Positions 1-8,332 of a stretch of 22,135 nt of DNA are shown piece after piece. The DNA lies in contig DASYZG010000015.1 of the NCBI GenBank assembly GCA_035946575.1, positions 1 through 22,135 on the forward strand. The letters run 5' to 3'. The stretch comes from Gp13-AA77 sp035946575. Its GTDB lineage: Bacteria > Acidobacteriota > Terriglobia > UBA7540. Numbering within the stretch: position 1 is the first letter of the stretch; every line of letters begins with the position of its first letter. The position numbers and the translations under genes are program-made. The notes below the pieces were generated by a model that saw only the letters and a program-made list of their open reading frames with translations, had not been told where the DNA came from and did not search any database.

Positions 1-493
1 CGAGTTGCTCTCCAGCAGAGCTCGCCTCCGCTTCACCAGCCGTCGCCCAGTCTGAGCCCAGGGAGGAGATTTGAGAAGGAAAATTCATCGAATGGCAAAG
101 TGTGCAAATACCGACTGTCTCAGCCGAGGGGTTCACCCCATTTTGAGGTGATAGGCTCTAAGCATGGTACGTCCTGAACATGCTGATTTAGCAGATGAGA
201 GCCCCTGTCCGGGCACGTCCCACGACCTTCCCGTAAGAAGGAATCTCGGCGAGGTGGGCTGGACCAAAAACGGGCCGAAATCGAGGAACGAACCCACCAT
301 GTGCTTTGGAATCAACAAATCGATTCTCAACGCGGAGGTTCCAAATGCGCGAATCGAAGGGTCAGTTCGAAGCAACATCCATCCCAGTCCTCTCTTGCGT
401 TCTCCAGGCGCCGGACGGGAGAGAAAAAATAGAAATGAGAATTTTACGAACGAAGCCATCAGGTTGTTGAAAACAAAGGATGGCGTTTTGGGG

Positions 494-545
494 AACCCAA
501 GAGGTGCATGAAAACAAATGACTTAGGTATGTAAACCCAAGAGGT
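494..545. repeat. Short direct repeat, 40-bp period
   Basis: AACCCAAGAGGT occurs exactly at 494-505 and again at 534-545. The flanks are partly similar (GTGCATG after the first copy, TTGCTGATG after the second). Only two copies are visible, so this is a minor repeat and not an array. Confidence 0.5.
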
Positions 546-622
546 TGCTGATGTGCAAGGACTTATGGCCTCCGAAGGGATCCAAAACGAAATGCTTTCA
601 CCGCAGAAGGAGGCTTTTACCG

Positions 623-652
623 ATGAAAACGGGCCTGAACGGCGGTTCTTGA
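623..652 (+). other. Possible 9-codon leader ORF with strong SD
   Basis: An excellent Shine-Dalgarno (AAGGAGG, 607-613) stands nine bases before an ATG at 623. The ORF runs only nine codons (reading MKTGLNGGS) to a TGA at 650-652. It lies about 100 bp upstream of the aminotransferase start and just before a perfect hairpin (682-702). The SD is seen directly. That the ORF is a translated leader peptide or part of an attenuator is inference. There is no run of codons for one amino acid, as classical amino-acid attenuators have. Confidence 0.3.
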
Positions 653-681
653 AGGGCCGGTTCTAGGCGCCGGGATGAAGT

Positions 682-702
682 TGTAGCCTGTGTGAGGCTA
701 CA
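682..702 (+). promoter_or_regulatory. Hairpin in leader of aminotransferase cluster
   Basis: Perfect inverted repeat TGTAGCCT / AGGCTACA with an 8-bp stem and GTGTG loop, about 50 bases before the ATG at 755. No T-run follows, so it is not an obvious intrinsic terminator. It could be an mRNA structural element or protein-binding dyad. An in-frame GTG at 692 falls inside the right part of this hairpin, which argues against that codon as the start of the next gene. Confidence 0.4.
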
Positions 703-754
703 CCGAAGCCCAGATTCCCTTGACCTTCGCATACTCCTCGGTTTTGGCTGGCCT

Positions 755-2083
755 ATGTCACAAAGAACGCGAAAATCCCGACAGCTCTTCGACCGCGCTT
801 TGGCGAGCCTGGTTGAGGGTGGCAGTTCGCCTTCACGGGGTCCGGCGAACTATGGCGATTATCCCCTTTTCATCGAGCGCGGCATCGGCGCGCGCTTGTG
901 CGACGCGGATGGCAACGAATACCTCGACTGGATGATGGCGTACGGCGCCCTGCCGCTCGGTCATGCCCATCCGCGCGTGGTCGAGGCGATCACCGAAGCG
1001 GCCTCGAGTGGCACGCTCTTTGCCGCCGCGACGGAGGTGGAAATCGAGGTCGCCGAGATGCTGCGCGCGATGATTCCGGGCGCGGAGCGCGTACGCTTCG
1101 CCAATACCGGCACCGAAGCCGTGATGGCGGCGATTCGTTTGGCGCGCGGCTTCACGGGCCGGCCGAAATTCATCAAGTTTGAGGGACACTATCACGGCTG
1201 GTACGACGACTTCCTGGTCAATGCCCATCCCCAGCCGGTCGCGTCGCTCGGCCATCCTCACGACCCGGTGAAAATCGCCGACAGTTCCGGACTGAACCGG
1301 CGGGCCCTGGACGATACCGTGGTTGTGCCCTGGAACGATCTCCAGGCCGTGGAGCGGGCGCTCGAAACGCATCGCGGACAGATCGCCGCCATCCTCAGCG
1401 AGCCGGTCATGGCCAATATGGGCGTGATCCCGCCCGCGCCAGGTTATCTCGCCGGGCTGCGCAGGCTTGCAACCGGGCACCGCGCCCTGCTGATCCTCGA
1501 TGAGACCGTGACCGGGTTTCGAATTGCCCCCGGCGGCTGCCAGGAGCGCTTCGGCGTGACGGCAGATCTTGCTACCTTCGGCAAAGCGCTGGGCGCAGGT
1601 CTGCCGGTCGCCGCCATCACCGGACGTGCCGAAATCATGGAAGGCTTCGCCTGGGGTGGCGTGCTGCATTACGGCACCCAGAACGCTTCGAGGATCGGAC
1701 TGGCGGCGGCGCGCGCCAGCCTGCGCGAACTGCAACGCGATCGGGGGGCGGCCTTCAGTCACCTCTGGCAAATCGGCGAGAAACTTGCCGCGGGCCTCAA
1801 TGCGGCTTTTCGCGACACCGGTACGGGTGCGATCGCGCAAGGCGTCGGTCCCATGTTGCAGATTCTCTTCACGGATCGGCCCGCGATTCACAACTATCGC
1901 GAGTTCTGTGGGTACGTTGACCGGGCTAGGTATCGACGGCTGGCGCTCAGCCTGTTCGAGCATGGCGTCTACATGTCGCCATCGGCCGCCTTGCACTCCG
2001 TCAGTTCGCTCGCGCACACCGAAGACGACGTAGGGTTCACCCTCGATGCGGTGAGAAAGGTGCTGGCCGATGGCGGCTTCTGA
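755..2083 (+). CDS. GSAM-like class III PLP aminotransferase
   Basis: 442-aa PLP-dependent class III aminotransferase most like glutamate-1-semialdehyde 2,1-aminomutase. Family signatures are in order: an N-terminal SxxSPSRGPANYG-like substrate segment, NTGTEAVMAAIRLARGFTGR, the GHYHGWYDD loop, DETVTGFR (Asp249, binds the pyridine nitrogen) and TFGKALGAGLP with the Schiff-base Lys277. Length matches HemL (about 430 aa). In-frame GTG at 692 would add 21 residues and lies in a hairpin, so ATG 755 was chosen. The gene overlaps the following SDR by 14 bp and no tetrapyrrole genes are near. It may therefore be a HemL paralogue acting on another amino substrate rather than the housekeeping haem enzyme. 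The fold assignment is firm and the substrate is not. Confidence 0.85.
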   Translation: MSQRTRKSRQLFDRALASLVEGGSSPSRGPANYGDYPLFIERGIGARLCDADGNEYLDWMMAYGALPLGHAHPRVVEAITEAASSGTLFAAATEVEIEVAEMLRAMIPGAERVRFANTGTEAVMAAIRLARGFTGRPKFIKFEGHYHGWYDDFLVNAHPQPVASLGHPHDPVKIADSSGLNRRALDDTVVVPWNDLQAVERALETHRGQIAAILSEPVMANMGVIPPAPGYLAGLRRLATGHRALLILDETVTGFRIAPGGCQERFGVTADLATFGKALGAGLPVAAITGRAEIMEGFAWGGVLHYGTQNASRIGLAAARASLRELQRDRGAAFSHLWQIGEKLAAGLNAAFRDTGTGAIAQGVGPMLQILFTDRPAIHNYREFCGYVDRARYRRLALSLFEHGVYMSPSAALHSVSSLAHTEDDVGFTLDAVRKVLADGGF

Positions 2084-2855
2084 ACCGACCGGTGCACTCG
2101 TCGGACGCATCGCCATCGTCACCGGAGCCGCGTCCGGAATCGGCAGGGCGACGGCCGAGCTTTTTGGCCGCGAAGGCGCTCAGGTAGTGCTGGCGGACGT
2201 AGAGAGCGCTTCCGGCGAGGCCGCCGCGCGGGAAATCGCGGAGCACGGCGGCCGGGCGATCTTCGAGCGGGTGGACGTGACCGAGGCCGCGGACGCGCAT
2301 CGCCTGGTGGAGCGGGCGCGGCAGGAATTTGGCGCCTTGCACGTGTTGGTGAACAGCGCTGGCGTCATGCGGCGCGCCACGGTCATCGAACTCGAGGAGC
2401 CGGACTGGGACCGCGTGCTCGCGGTTAACGTCAAGTCGATCTTTCTGCTGTCCAAGCACGCCCTTCCCGTGATGGCCGCGTCCGGCGGCGGGTCGATTAT
2501 CAATGTAGCCTCGGGTTGGGGGCTGGCGGGCGGGCCGCGGGCCGCCGCTTACTGTGCCTCCAAGGGCGCCGTGGTCCTGCTGACCAAGGCCATGGCCATC
2601 GACCACGGTCCGGAGAAGATCCGCGTGAACTGCGTCTGCCCCGGCGACACGGATACGCCCATGCTGCGCGGCGAAGCGCTTCAGCTGGAGGAGCCCGAGG
2701 CGGCATTCCTCGCCGCGGCAGCCCGGCGACCGCTGGGCCGCGTGGGCACGCCGCAGGAAATCGCGCAGGCCATCCTGTTTCTCGCCGGCACGGCTTCATC
2801 GTTCATGACCGGTGCCGCCCTGGTGGTGGACGGAGGAGGGCTCGCGGGGGGCTGA
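2070..2855 (+). CDS. SDR-family NAD(P)-dependent oxidoreductase
   Basis: 261-aa classical short-chain dehydrogenase/reductase. The cofactor motif TGAASGIG is at residues 18-25, with Asp43 at the end of beta-2 (LADV), which usually means NAD(H) preference. An NSAG variant of the NNAG motif is at 95-98. The catalytic tetrad is Asn120, Ser148, Tyr161 and Lys165 (YCASK), followed by PGDTDTPM. The C-terminus (MTGAALVVDGGG) is typical of FabG-like SDRs. The start overlaps the 3' end of the aminotransferase by 14 bp, implying translational coupling, and the two may act on the same substrate. The reaction (alcohol/ketone oxidoreduction) is inferred from the family; the actual substrate cannot be read from sequence. 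Confidence 0.88.
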   Translation: MAASEPTGALVGRIAIVTGAASGIGRATAELFGREGAQVVLADVESASGEAAAREIAEHGGRAIFERVDVTEAADAHRLVERARQEFGALHVLVNSAGVMRRATVIELEEPDWDRVLAVNVKSIFLLSKHALPVMAASGGGSIINVASGWGLAGGPRAAAYCASKGAVVLLTKAMAIDHGPEKIRVNCVCPGDTDTPMLRGEALQLEEPEAAFLAAAARRPLGRVGTPQEIAQAILFLAGTASSFMTGAALVVDGGGLAGG

Positions 2856-2865
2856 CCGGACCGTC

Positions 2866-4113
2866 ATGAATCACGACCAAATCTGTGCGCTGTGCGGGCA
2901 GCCCATACCGCCCGGCCAGCCTGACTGTCCGCGCTGCCGGCGGAATCTGTTCCTCAAGCCAGATACCATTCTCAGCCTGACGCTGGCGGGTCTGCTCGTG
3001 CTGTTCACCATAACCGGCTTCGCCGTTCAGGCCTATAAGGCCAGGTATGCGGCACTCGGCAGGCAGTGGTATCAGAGAGGCGCGAAGGACCTCAATGCAG
3101 GCCATGTGGATACAGCCATCGTTGATTTCCGTACGGCTCTGATCTACGCACGCGACGACGAGAATTGCGATCTGAGCCTGGCGCAGGCCTTGAGCGCCGC
3201 CGGGAGGACGGAGGAAGCAAAAGCATACCTGACGGGCTTGTGGGAGCGTGATCCCGGCAACGCAGAGGTGAATCTCGAACTCGGGCGCTTGGCCGCGCGC
3301 GCGGGCAATACCGGCGACGCTCTGCGCTACTATCACGGCGCCATGTATGACGACTGGCCTGGCCGCGACCCCGCCGAGGCTCGTCGTCAGGTGCGTCTGG
3401 AGCTCTTCCAATACCTGATCCAGCAAGGCGACCAAGCCCAGGCTGAGGCCGAACTCATCGCCATGGCCGCTCTGCTGCCTCCAGACCCGGAGCTCTACAC
3501 AAGGGTTGGGCAACTCTTCATGGAAGTCGGCGATTACCAGCGCGCATCATCCGAATTCGAAGCTGCGCTCAAGCTCGATCGGAACGCGGGCGAGGCGACC
3601 CTCGTAGGTGCCGGCAAGGCGGAATTCTACCTCGGGAACTACGAAGCCGCGCGCCGCCACCTGGAGCGAGCCCTGCGGGAGAGTCCGGGAGCTGCCCGGC
3701 GGCAGCAAGTGGAGGATATGCTCGAGCAGGCGACGCTGGTGTTGTCCGCTGATCCTTTCGCCTCGAACTTGTCGCTCGCGGAGCGCAACCGGCGGGTGAT
3801 CCAAGCGTTCCAAGAAGCTCTGCAACGCCTGGCGTCGTGCGGAGTGCCCGCTTCTGCCCCCTCAGGCCAGAGCGGCACTGCGCCCCAACCCGAAGCCGCG
3901 AACAACTCCCTCGCGGCGCTGGCGAATCAGGCGGGTGCGTTGCAGCCGCAGGCTCGCCCGGACTCGCTACTCAGGAATCCGGATCTTGCCACCAGGATCA
4001 TGAGCTTTGTGTTTGATGTCGAACAGGCGTCGGCGGCGGGCTGTGGCGCGCCGCAGCCTCTGGATCGCGCCTTGATGCTGTTGGCCTTGCGGCGCGGGAG
4101 CTCCGGACAATGA
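2866..4113 (+). CDS. Zinc-ribbon, single-TM, TPR-repeat protein
   Basis: 415-aa membrane-anchored repeat protein. It opens with a small zinc ribbon (Cys7, Cys10, Cys21, Cys24; CxxC...CPRC) and then a hydrophobic segment at about 34-57 (LSLTLAGLLVLFTITGFAV), a probable membrane anchor. Tetratricopeptide-like helical repeats follow from about residue 65 to 290 (e.g. AKDLNAGHVDTAIVDFRTAL, LFMEVGDYQRASSEFEAALK, AEFYLGNYEAARRHLERAL). The last ~100 residues have no recognised domain. It starts 10 bp after the SDR stop; an in-frame codon at 2812 would overlap the SDR. It ends overlapping the CLC start as ATGA. TPRs bind other proteins; the partner is unknown, but translational coupling makes the CLC transporter a candidate. 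Confidence 0.82.
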   Translation: MNHDQICALCGQPIPPGQPDCPRCRRNLFLKPDTILSLTLAGLLVLFTITGFAVQAYKARYAALGRQWYQRGAKDLNAGHVDTAIVDFRTALIYARDDENCDLSLAQALSAAGRTEEAKAYLTGLWERDPGNAEVNLELGRLAARAGNTGDALRYYHGAMYDDWPGRDPAEARRQVRLELFQYLIQQGDQAQAEAELIAMAALLPPDPELYTRVGQLFMEVGDYQRASSEFEAALKLDRNAGEATLVGAGKAEFYLGNYEAARRHLERALRESPGAARRQQVEDMLEQATLVLSADPFASNLSLAERNRRVIQAFQEALQRLASCGVPASAPSGQSGTAPQPEAANNSLAALANQAGALQPQARPDSLLRNPDLATRIMSFVFDVEQASAAGCGAPQPLDRALMLLALRRGSSGQ

Positions 4114-5909
4114 GCGAACCGGCGACCACCCCCGGGGAGAGCGTGCTGGCGGAGCCCAGTCCCGGCACCCGTACGGATCAGGCCGGCACTGGAGAGCGAA
4201 GCTGGGTGCGCCGCACCTTGGAACTTACACGTCTGCTCAGGATGCGGGAGGGCCAGCTTTTTCTGGTCCTCGCTGTTCTCATCGGCATCTTCTCCGGACT
4301 TCTGGTCGTATGCTTCCAGATCGCGATCAATGCCACGCGCCTGTGGCTTCTGGGTTCCGCGCTGGCGCCTTCCGCCCTCCGTTTGATTCTGGTCCCGGCT
4401 CTGGCGGGCCTCGTCGTCGCCTTCCTGGTGATGAGGGTCTTTCCGCAGGTCCGCGGCAGCGGCGTGAATCAGACCAAGGCTGCCGTTTACGCTTCCAACG
4501 GGCATATTCCTTTCAATACTGTCGTAGGCAAGTTCATCACTTGCGCCCTGGCGATCGGCAGCGGCCAGTCACTCGGCCCCGAAGATCCATCGCTGCAGAT
4601 CGGCGCCGGCTTTGCGTCGTGGCTGGGACGGCGACTGCGCATCTCACGCGATAAGGTCCGCCTGATTTCGCCCGTGGGTGCCGCAGCGGGGCTGGCAGCG
4701 GCTTTCAACGCTCCCGTCGCTTCCGTGCTCTTTGTAATCGAAGAGGTCATTGGCCGTTGGAGCGCCGGAGTCCTGGGCGCCATCGTGCTGGCAGCTCTTT
4801 CCAGCGTGGTGGTGATGAGGAACTTCCTGGGCAACGAACCGTTATTCCGCGTGACCAGCTATCGTCTTGGGCACCCCTCCGAATTGATCGCCTACGCCGT
4901 ACTGGGGGTAGTCGGAGGATTGGCCGCCGTGGTGTTCACCCGGCTCATCGCCATTCTGCGCCCGCGGCTGATGCGGCTTCCCTGGCGCACCCATTATGTC
5001 CAGCCGGCGATTGCCGGCCTGGCTGTAGGGCTGATCGGCCTCGCGTTCCCCCAGGTGATGGGCGCAGGTTACGAGGTCATCGACCAGGCCATGCATGGAC
5101 AGTATGTGTGGCAACTGCTGGCCGTACTCGCGGGCGTGAAGATCATTGCCACCGTCATCTCATTCTCGAGCGGAACGCCGGGCGGAATGTTTGCGCCGTC
5201 GCTGTTCATCGGCGCCATGCTGGGCGGAGCCGTTGGGGGCGTGGAGCGGCACTTCTTCCCCGGCCTCACGGGTTCGGTCGGCGCGTACGCTCTCGTTGGA
5301 ATGGGCACGGTTTTCGCTGGTTTTCTGCGGGTCCCCATGACCTCGGTCTTCATGGTTCTGGAGTTGAGCGGCAACTACTCCATCATCGTGCCCGTGGTGA
5401 TCTCCAACGCCATCGCCTACGTCATCAGCCGCCGCTGCCAGAAAGTGCCGATCTTCGACATGCTCTCCCGCCAGGAAGGCATGGACCTCCCCTCGCTGGA
5501 GGCGCAGCGCGAAGAATCCACCTTGCGCGTGGAAACCGCGATGCGAGATTACGGCGCGCCCCTGCTGCACGGAGTACAGTCGGTGGGGGACGCGCTACGC
5601 CAGCTCGACGGTTCCGCCGAGCAGCACTTCCTGATCGATCAGGGCGCGCAGGGCTGGAGCCTGACGACCAAGGAGCGTCTGCAGATGCTGGCGCAGCAGA
5701 CCAAGGGCGGCACGTTGCTTCGCGATTTGCCCGGCCCGCAGCGCCTGCCTCACGTCCATCCCGATCAACCCTTGGAAGTGGCTCTGCGCCGCATCGGTGA
5801 TTATCCTTTGCTGCCGGTAACCAATCGCGTCCACTTGGATCGGCTTGAGGGCGTGGTGACACTGGAGGACATCCTGCGTGCCTACCGCGCATCGCTGGCA
5901 GGACCATGA
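4110..5909 (+). CDS. CLC-family chloride transporter with CBS-like tail
   Basis: 599-aa inner-membrane voltage-gated ClC family protein. Selectivity-filter motifs are recognisable: GSGVN at 116-120 (usually GSGIP), GPEDP at 156-160 (usually GxEGP) and GGMFAP at 358-363. Glu158 corresponds to the external gating glutamate (E148 of E. coli ClC). The second Glu of VIEEV (Glu212) corresponds to the internal proton glutamate (E203). Both present favours a Cl-/H+ antiporter over a passive channel. The soluble C-terminus carries one weak CBS-like segment (about 470-530) and a clearer one (about 545-599, ending GVVTLEDILRAYR). The start is an ATGA overlap with the TPR gene. A convergent permease gene begins 55 bp downstream. 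Confidence 0.88.
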   Translation: MSEPATTPGESVLAEPSPGTRTDQAGTGERSWVRRTLELTRLLRMREGQLFLVLAVLIGIFSGLLVVCFQIAINATRLWLLGSALAPSALRLILVPALAGLVVAFLVMRVFPQVRGSGVNQTKAAVYASNGHIPFNTVVGKFITCALAIGSGQSLGPEDPSLQIGAGFASWLGRRLRISRDKVRLISPVGAAAGLAAAFNAPVASVLFVIEEVIGRWSAGVLGAIVLAALSSVVVMRNFLGNEPLFRVTSYRLGHPSELIAYAVLGVVGGLAAVVFTRLIAILRPRLMRLPWRTHYVQPAIAGLAVGLIGLAFPQVMGAGYEVIDQAMHGQYVWQLLAVLAGVKIIATVISFSSGTPGGMFAPSLFIGAMLGGAVGGVERHFFPGLTGSVGAYALVGMGTVFAGFLRVPMTSVFMVLELSGNYSIIVPVVISNAIAYVISRRCQKVPIFDMLSRQEGMDLPSLEAQREESTLRVETAMRDYGAPLLHGVQSVGDALRQLDGSAEQHFLIDQGAQGWSLTTKERLQMLAQQTKGGTLLRDLPGPQRLPHVHPDQPLEVALRRIGDYPLLPVTNRVHLDRLEGVVTLEDILRAYRASLAGP

Positions 5910-5964
5910 CCTTGGGGCCAGGCCTTGTGCCTGCTTTCCCAGTGGGAGAATCGTGGACGATGAC

Positions 5965-7332
5965 CTATGGTGAGAACGGCCACTCGCGGCGTGCTTTCGC
6001 CCGCACGAAGTACGCAGCGCTGCCCACCGCGAGCACAGCGAAGGCGAAGATCAGGGATCGCGGCGCGGCGGTCCCGAGCACATAGAGCCAGCCCGCAATC
6101 GAGATCATCCCGGGCACGGGATATAACCACATTCGGAACGGGCGTTCCAGCCCGGGCTGGCGCCGGCGCAGGAGGAAAAAACCGATGGTCTGCGGAAGGT
6201 ATTGGATCAGCACCCGCGTGGCAATCAGACTGCCGATCACTTCACTCAACCGCCCCAGGCTGAAGATCGAAGCGATCACTCCCAGGACAATCAGCGAGAC
6301 GTATGGGAAAGCTCCCTTGGGGTGCAGGCGCCCGAAGATGCGGAAGAAATTGCCGTCGAGGGCGGCCGCATAAGGGATCCGCGAGTAACCGAGAAGCAGC
6401 GAGAATACCGACGAAAACGCGATCCAGAGCAGAAGCAGCGTCATCGCTTTCCCTGCCGATGAGCCTTCGAGCATCGCAATATACTCGGAGGCGACAAACT
6501 TCGTGTGGAGGAGGTGATCGAGCGGCATCACGCTCAGGAACGACGCACTCATCAGCACGTAGAGGGCTCCAACCGTTGCGATGGAGAATAGAATCGCCCG
6601 CGGAATCACGCGGCCAGGGTTGCGGATTTCCTCAGCGAGGTAGCAGACGTTGTAGTATCCGAAATAGTCGTAAAGCGCGTAAAGCGTGGCATGGCCCAGT
6701 GCCGCCCAGAATGCCCAATTCATCGACAACGGAACGCGGTTGTCGAAAAGGCGCGCCGCGCTCAGATGAGGCACGCCGGAGACGACGATCCAAAGGCATC
6801 CGCCCAGGACGCCGACCGCCAGCACCAGCGATAGATTCCCGATGGCCCCGATGTGGCGGTAGAGGAGCACCACGAGGAACAGCGGAAACAGGCCGGCGAG
6901 CAAACGCTCGCCCCAGACCGGCATTCCGGGCGTCAGATAATGAAAGTAGTTGGCAAAGCCGATGCTTCCGCTGGCCACGGAAAGCGGTGCCGAGAACATA
7001 ATCTGCCAGACCATCAGGAAGGAGAGCCATCGGCCCGCACTCGCAGGCCCGTAGGCCTCGCGCAGATAGTTGTAGCTTCCGCCGGCTTTGGGAAGGGCCG
7101 CTCCCAGCTCCGCCCAGACAAGTCCGTCCGAGAAGGCGATAGCTGCGCCCACGAACCAGGCGAGTAACGCCTTCGGTCCGCCCATGGTGGCAAGAAGCAA
7201 AGGAATGGTGATATACGGCCCGATGCCCACCATGTCGGTGATGGCAAGCGCCGTGGACTGGGCTAATCCCAGTTCACGCCGCAAGTGCTGAGGCTCAGGA
7301 ACTGTGCCGCGAGCAGCGGGATTTTGGGCCAT
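5965..7332 (-). CDS. APC-superfamily amino acid permease
   Basis: 455-aa polytopic membrane protein of the amino acid-polyamine-organocation superfamily, with about 12 hydrophobic segments. The N-terminal signature (LALAITDMVGIGPYITIP-like, with an unwound GIGP in TM1) and the AELGAALPKAGGSYNYLREAYG segment of TM2/3 are characteristic. It predicts proton- or sodium-coupled uptake of an amino acid or amine; the substrate is unknown. It is the last gene of the minus-strand cluster, 13 bp after the metallophosphoesterase, and converges on the CLC gene. The start ATG at 7332 is the first Met of the frame and gives a normal-length N-terminal tail. Confidence 0.86.
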   Translation of the reverse strand: MAQNPAARGTVPEPQHLRRELGLAQSTALAITDMVGIGPYITIPLLLATMGGPKALLAWFVGAAIAFSDGLVWAELGAALPKAGGSYNYLREAYGPASAGRWLSFLMVWQIMFSAPLSVASGSIGFANYFHYLTPGMPVWGERLLAGLFPLFLVVLLYRHIGAIGNLSLVLAVGVLGGCLWIVVSGVPHLSAARLFDNRVPLSMNWAFWAALGHATLYALYDYFGYYNVCYLAEEIRNPGRVIPRAILFSIATVGALYVLMSASFLSVMPLDHLLHTKFVASEYIAMLEGSSAGKAMTLLLLWIAFSSVFSLLLGYSRIPYAAALDGNFFRIFGRLHPKGAFPYVSLIVLGVIASIFSLGRLSEVIGSLIATRVLIQYLPQTIGFFLLRRRQPGLERPFRMWLYPVPGMISIAGWLYVLGTAAPRSLIFAFAVLAVGSAAYFVRAKARREWPFSP

Positions 7333-7345
7333 GACGAGGCAGGCG

Positions 7346-8326
7346 CTAGCTCGGGCCGGGAGACGAACGCCCGCGGCGCAGGTTCAGACAAGCAATTTCC
7401 GAAGGACAATCGAAGCGGATGGGCACGATCACTTTCCCGATTCCGCGGCTGACGTAGATCTGGGTGTTGTGCAACCGGTTCCAGCCGTCCACAAAACGCT
7501 CACCGAGCCTGGATTTGTAGAGGTGGCGGAATCCGGGCACTCGCACCTGGCCGCCATGCGTGTGACCCGAAAGCACGAGATCGATGGCGTGCCGAGAGGC
7601 TTGCCAGATTCCCAGCGGGTTGTGGCAAAGCAGAATCTTGGCATCTCGCGCGGGCACGCCCTTGAGGGCTGACGGCAGGTCGTCGGAGCTCCACCAGATG
7701 TCGTCCACTCCCAGAATCCAGAGCGTTTCTGTGCCGGCGCGAAGCGGACGTCGGGAATTGCGCAGCACGCGGATGCGTTGCGACCGCAAGGCGCGGGTGA
7801 TTTCGTCGGCATCGACCTGGAAATCGTGATTGCCGAGAACCGCAAAGATGCCGTGGCGCGCCTTCAGTCTGCCGAGCGCCCGGGCCACCGGCTGGATGTA
7901 AGCGGGCGAGAAGGTGACGTAATCACCGGTGAGCGCCACCAGGTCAGGCTCGAGGCGATTGGCGAGATAGACGGCACGTTCAACCTCTTCGAGCGGAGTG
8001 AAGATGCTGTGATGGATGTCAGTGAGGTGAACGATTCGCAGACCGTCAAGAGCCGCGGGAAGGCGGCGCAGCGAGATGACGGTCTCGGTGACCTCGGGAT
8101 CGGGAGCCCACGGCGGCCGCGACGCGGCTGTATCGGCCAGGCCCAGCGACAGCATGGTCAGCTTTGGATGCCGAAGCATCCGGCGCGGGCGCCGCGCGCT
8201 TCGTGTCTGCCGCGTCGCTCGGCGTGCTGAGCCGGGCCCCTCATCGCGCCCGGCACCGCTGTCGAGCAGCGTGATCAGCTTGCGTCGCTCCCGGAGCCAA
8301 TTGCGCGCTGTCAAAGCAGGACTCAT
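7346..8326 (-). CDS. Calcineurin-like metallophosphoesterase
   Basis: Up to 326 aa. All five metallophosphoesterase motifs are present: LTDIHH (Asp103, His105), TGD (Asp135), GNHD (165-168), the single His in LCHNP (His235) and GHTHGGQ (254-260). This implies a di-metal phosphohydrolase related to the YkuE/YaeI group. That group often has N-terminal membrane or Tat segments. Here the first ~60 residues are arginine-rich and low-complexity, without a clear TM. The true start may instead be Met50 or Met58, which would give a short hydrophobic leader. The gene starts 6 bp after the IMPase-family gene ends and is followed 13 bp later by the permease. The substrate is not deducible. Confidence 0.86.
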   Translation of the reverse strand: MSPALTARNWLRERRKLITLLDSGAGRDEGPGSARRATRQTRSARRPRRMLRHPKLTMLSLGLADTAASRPPWAPDPEVTETVISLRRLPAALDGLRIVHLTDIHHSIFTPLEEVERAVYLANRLEPDLVALTGDYVTFSPAYIQPVARALGRLKARHGIFAVLGNHDFQVDADEITRALRSQRIRVLRNSRRPLRAGTETLWILGVDDIWWSSDDLPSALKGVPARDAKILLCHNPLGIWQASRHAIDLVLSGHTHGGQVRVPGFRHLYKSRLGERFVDGWNRLHNTQIYVSRGIGKVIVPIRFDCPSEIACLNLRRGRSSPGPS

Positions 8327-8332
8327 CGATTC

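Larger units (their letters stand above)
1..754. other. Intergenic region with repeat fragments, no convincing gene
   Basis: No reading frame here has the composition or motifs of a real protein; the two overlapping frames around 133-511 look like translations of intergenic sequence. The stretch is AT-richer than the neighbouring genes. It contains pieces that recur at 14719-14797 (a GAATCAACAAATCG block at 309-322, TTCGAAGCAAC at 366-376 and GAACGAAGCCA near 449-459). It also has a 12-bp direct repeat (494-505 and 534-545) and, near the right end, a Shine-Dalgarno with a tiny ORF and a hairpin, listed separately. It may be the remains of mobile or dispersed repeats plus the leader of the aminotransferase cluster. 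Confidence 0.5.

Noticed and set aside
133..511. Two opposing ~110-codon frames near the left edge
   Set aside because: No SD, no domain and repeat-derived sequence; recurrence of the motifs at 14.7 kb indicates intergenic repeats.
833..2122. Long minus-strand open frame opposite the aminotransferase
   Set aside because: It is antisense to a gene with clear PLP-enzyme motifs, and its translation is rich in His/Arg/Gly without any domain. High GC creates such antisense frames.
4757..5800. 347-codon plus-strand frame inside the CLC gene
   Set aside because: Arg/Gly/Pro-rich out-of-frame translation of the CLC, which has complete family motifs in its own frame.
5919..5947. Possible bidirectional terminator between CLC and the permease
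   Set aside because: Stems are only 4-5 bp (CAGGC...GCCTG, TCCC...GGGA) and no clean T-tract follows; not better than chance at this GC.
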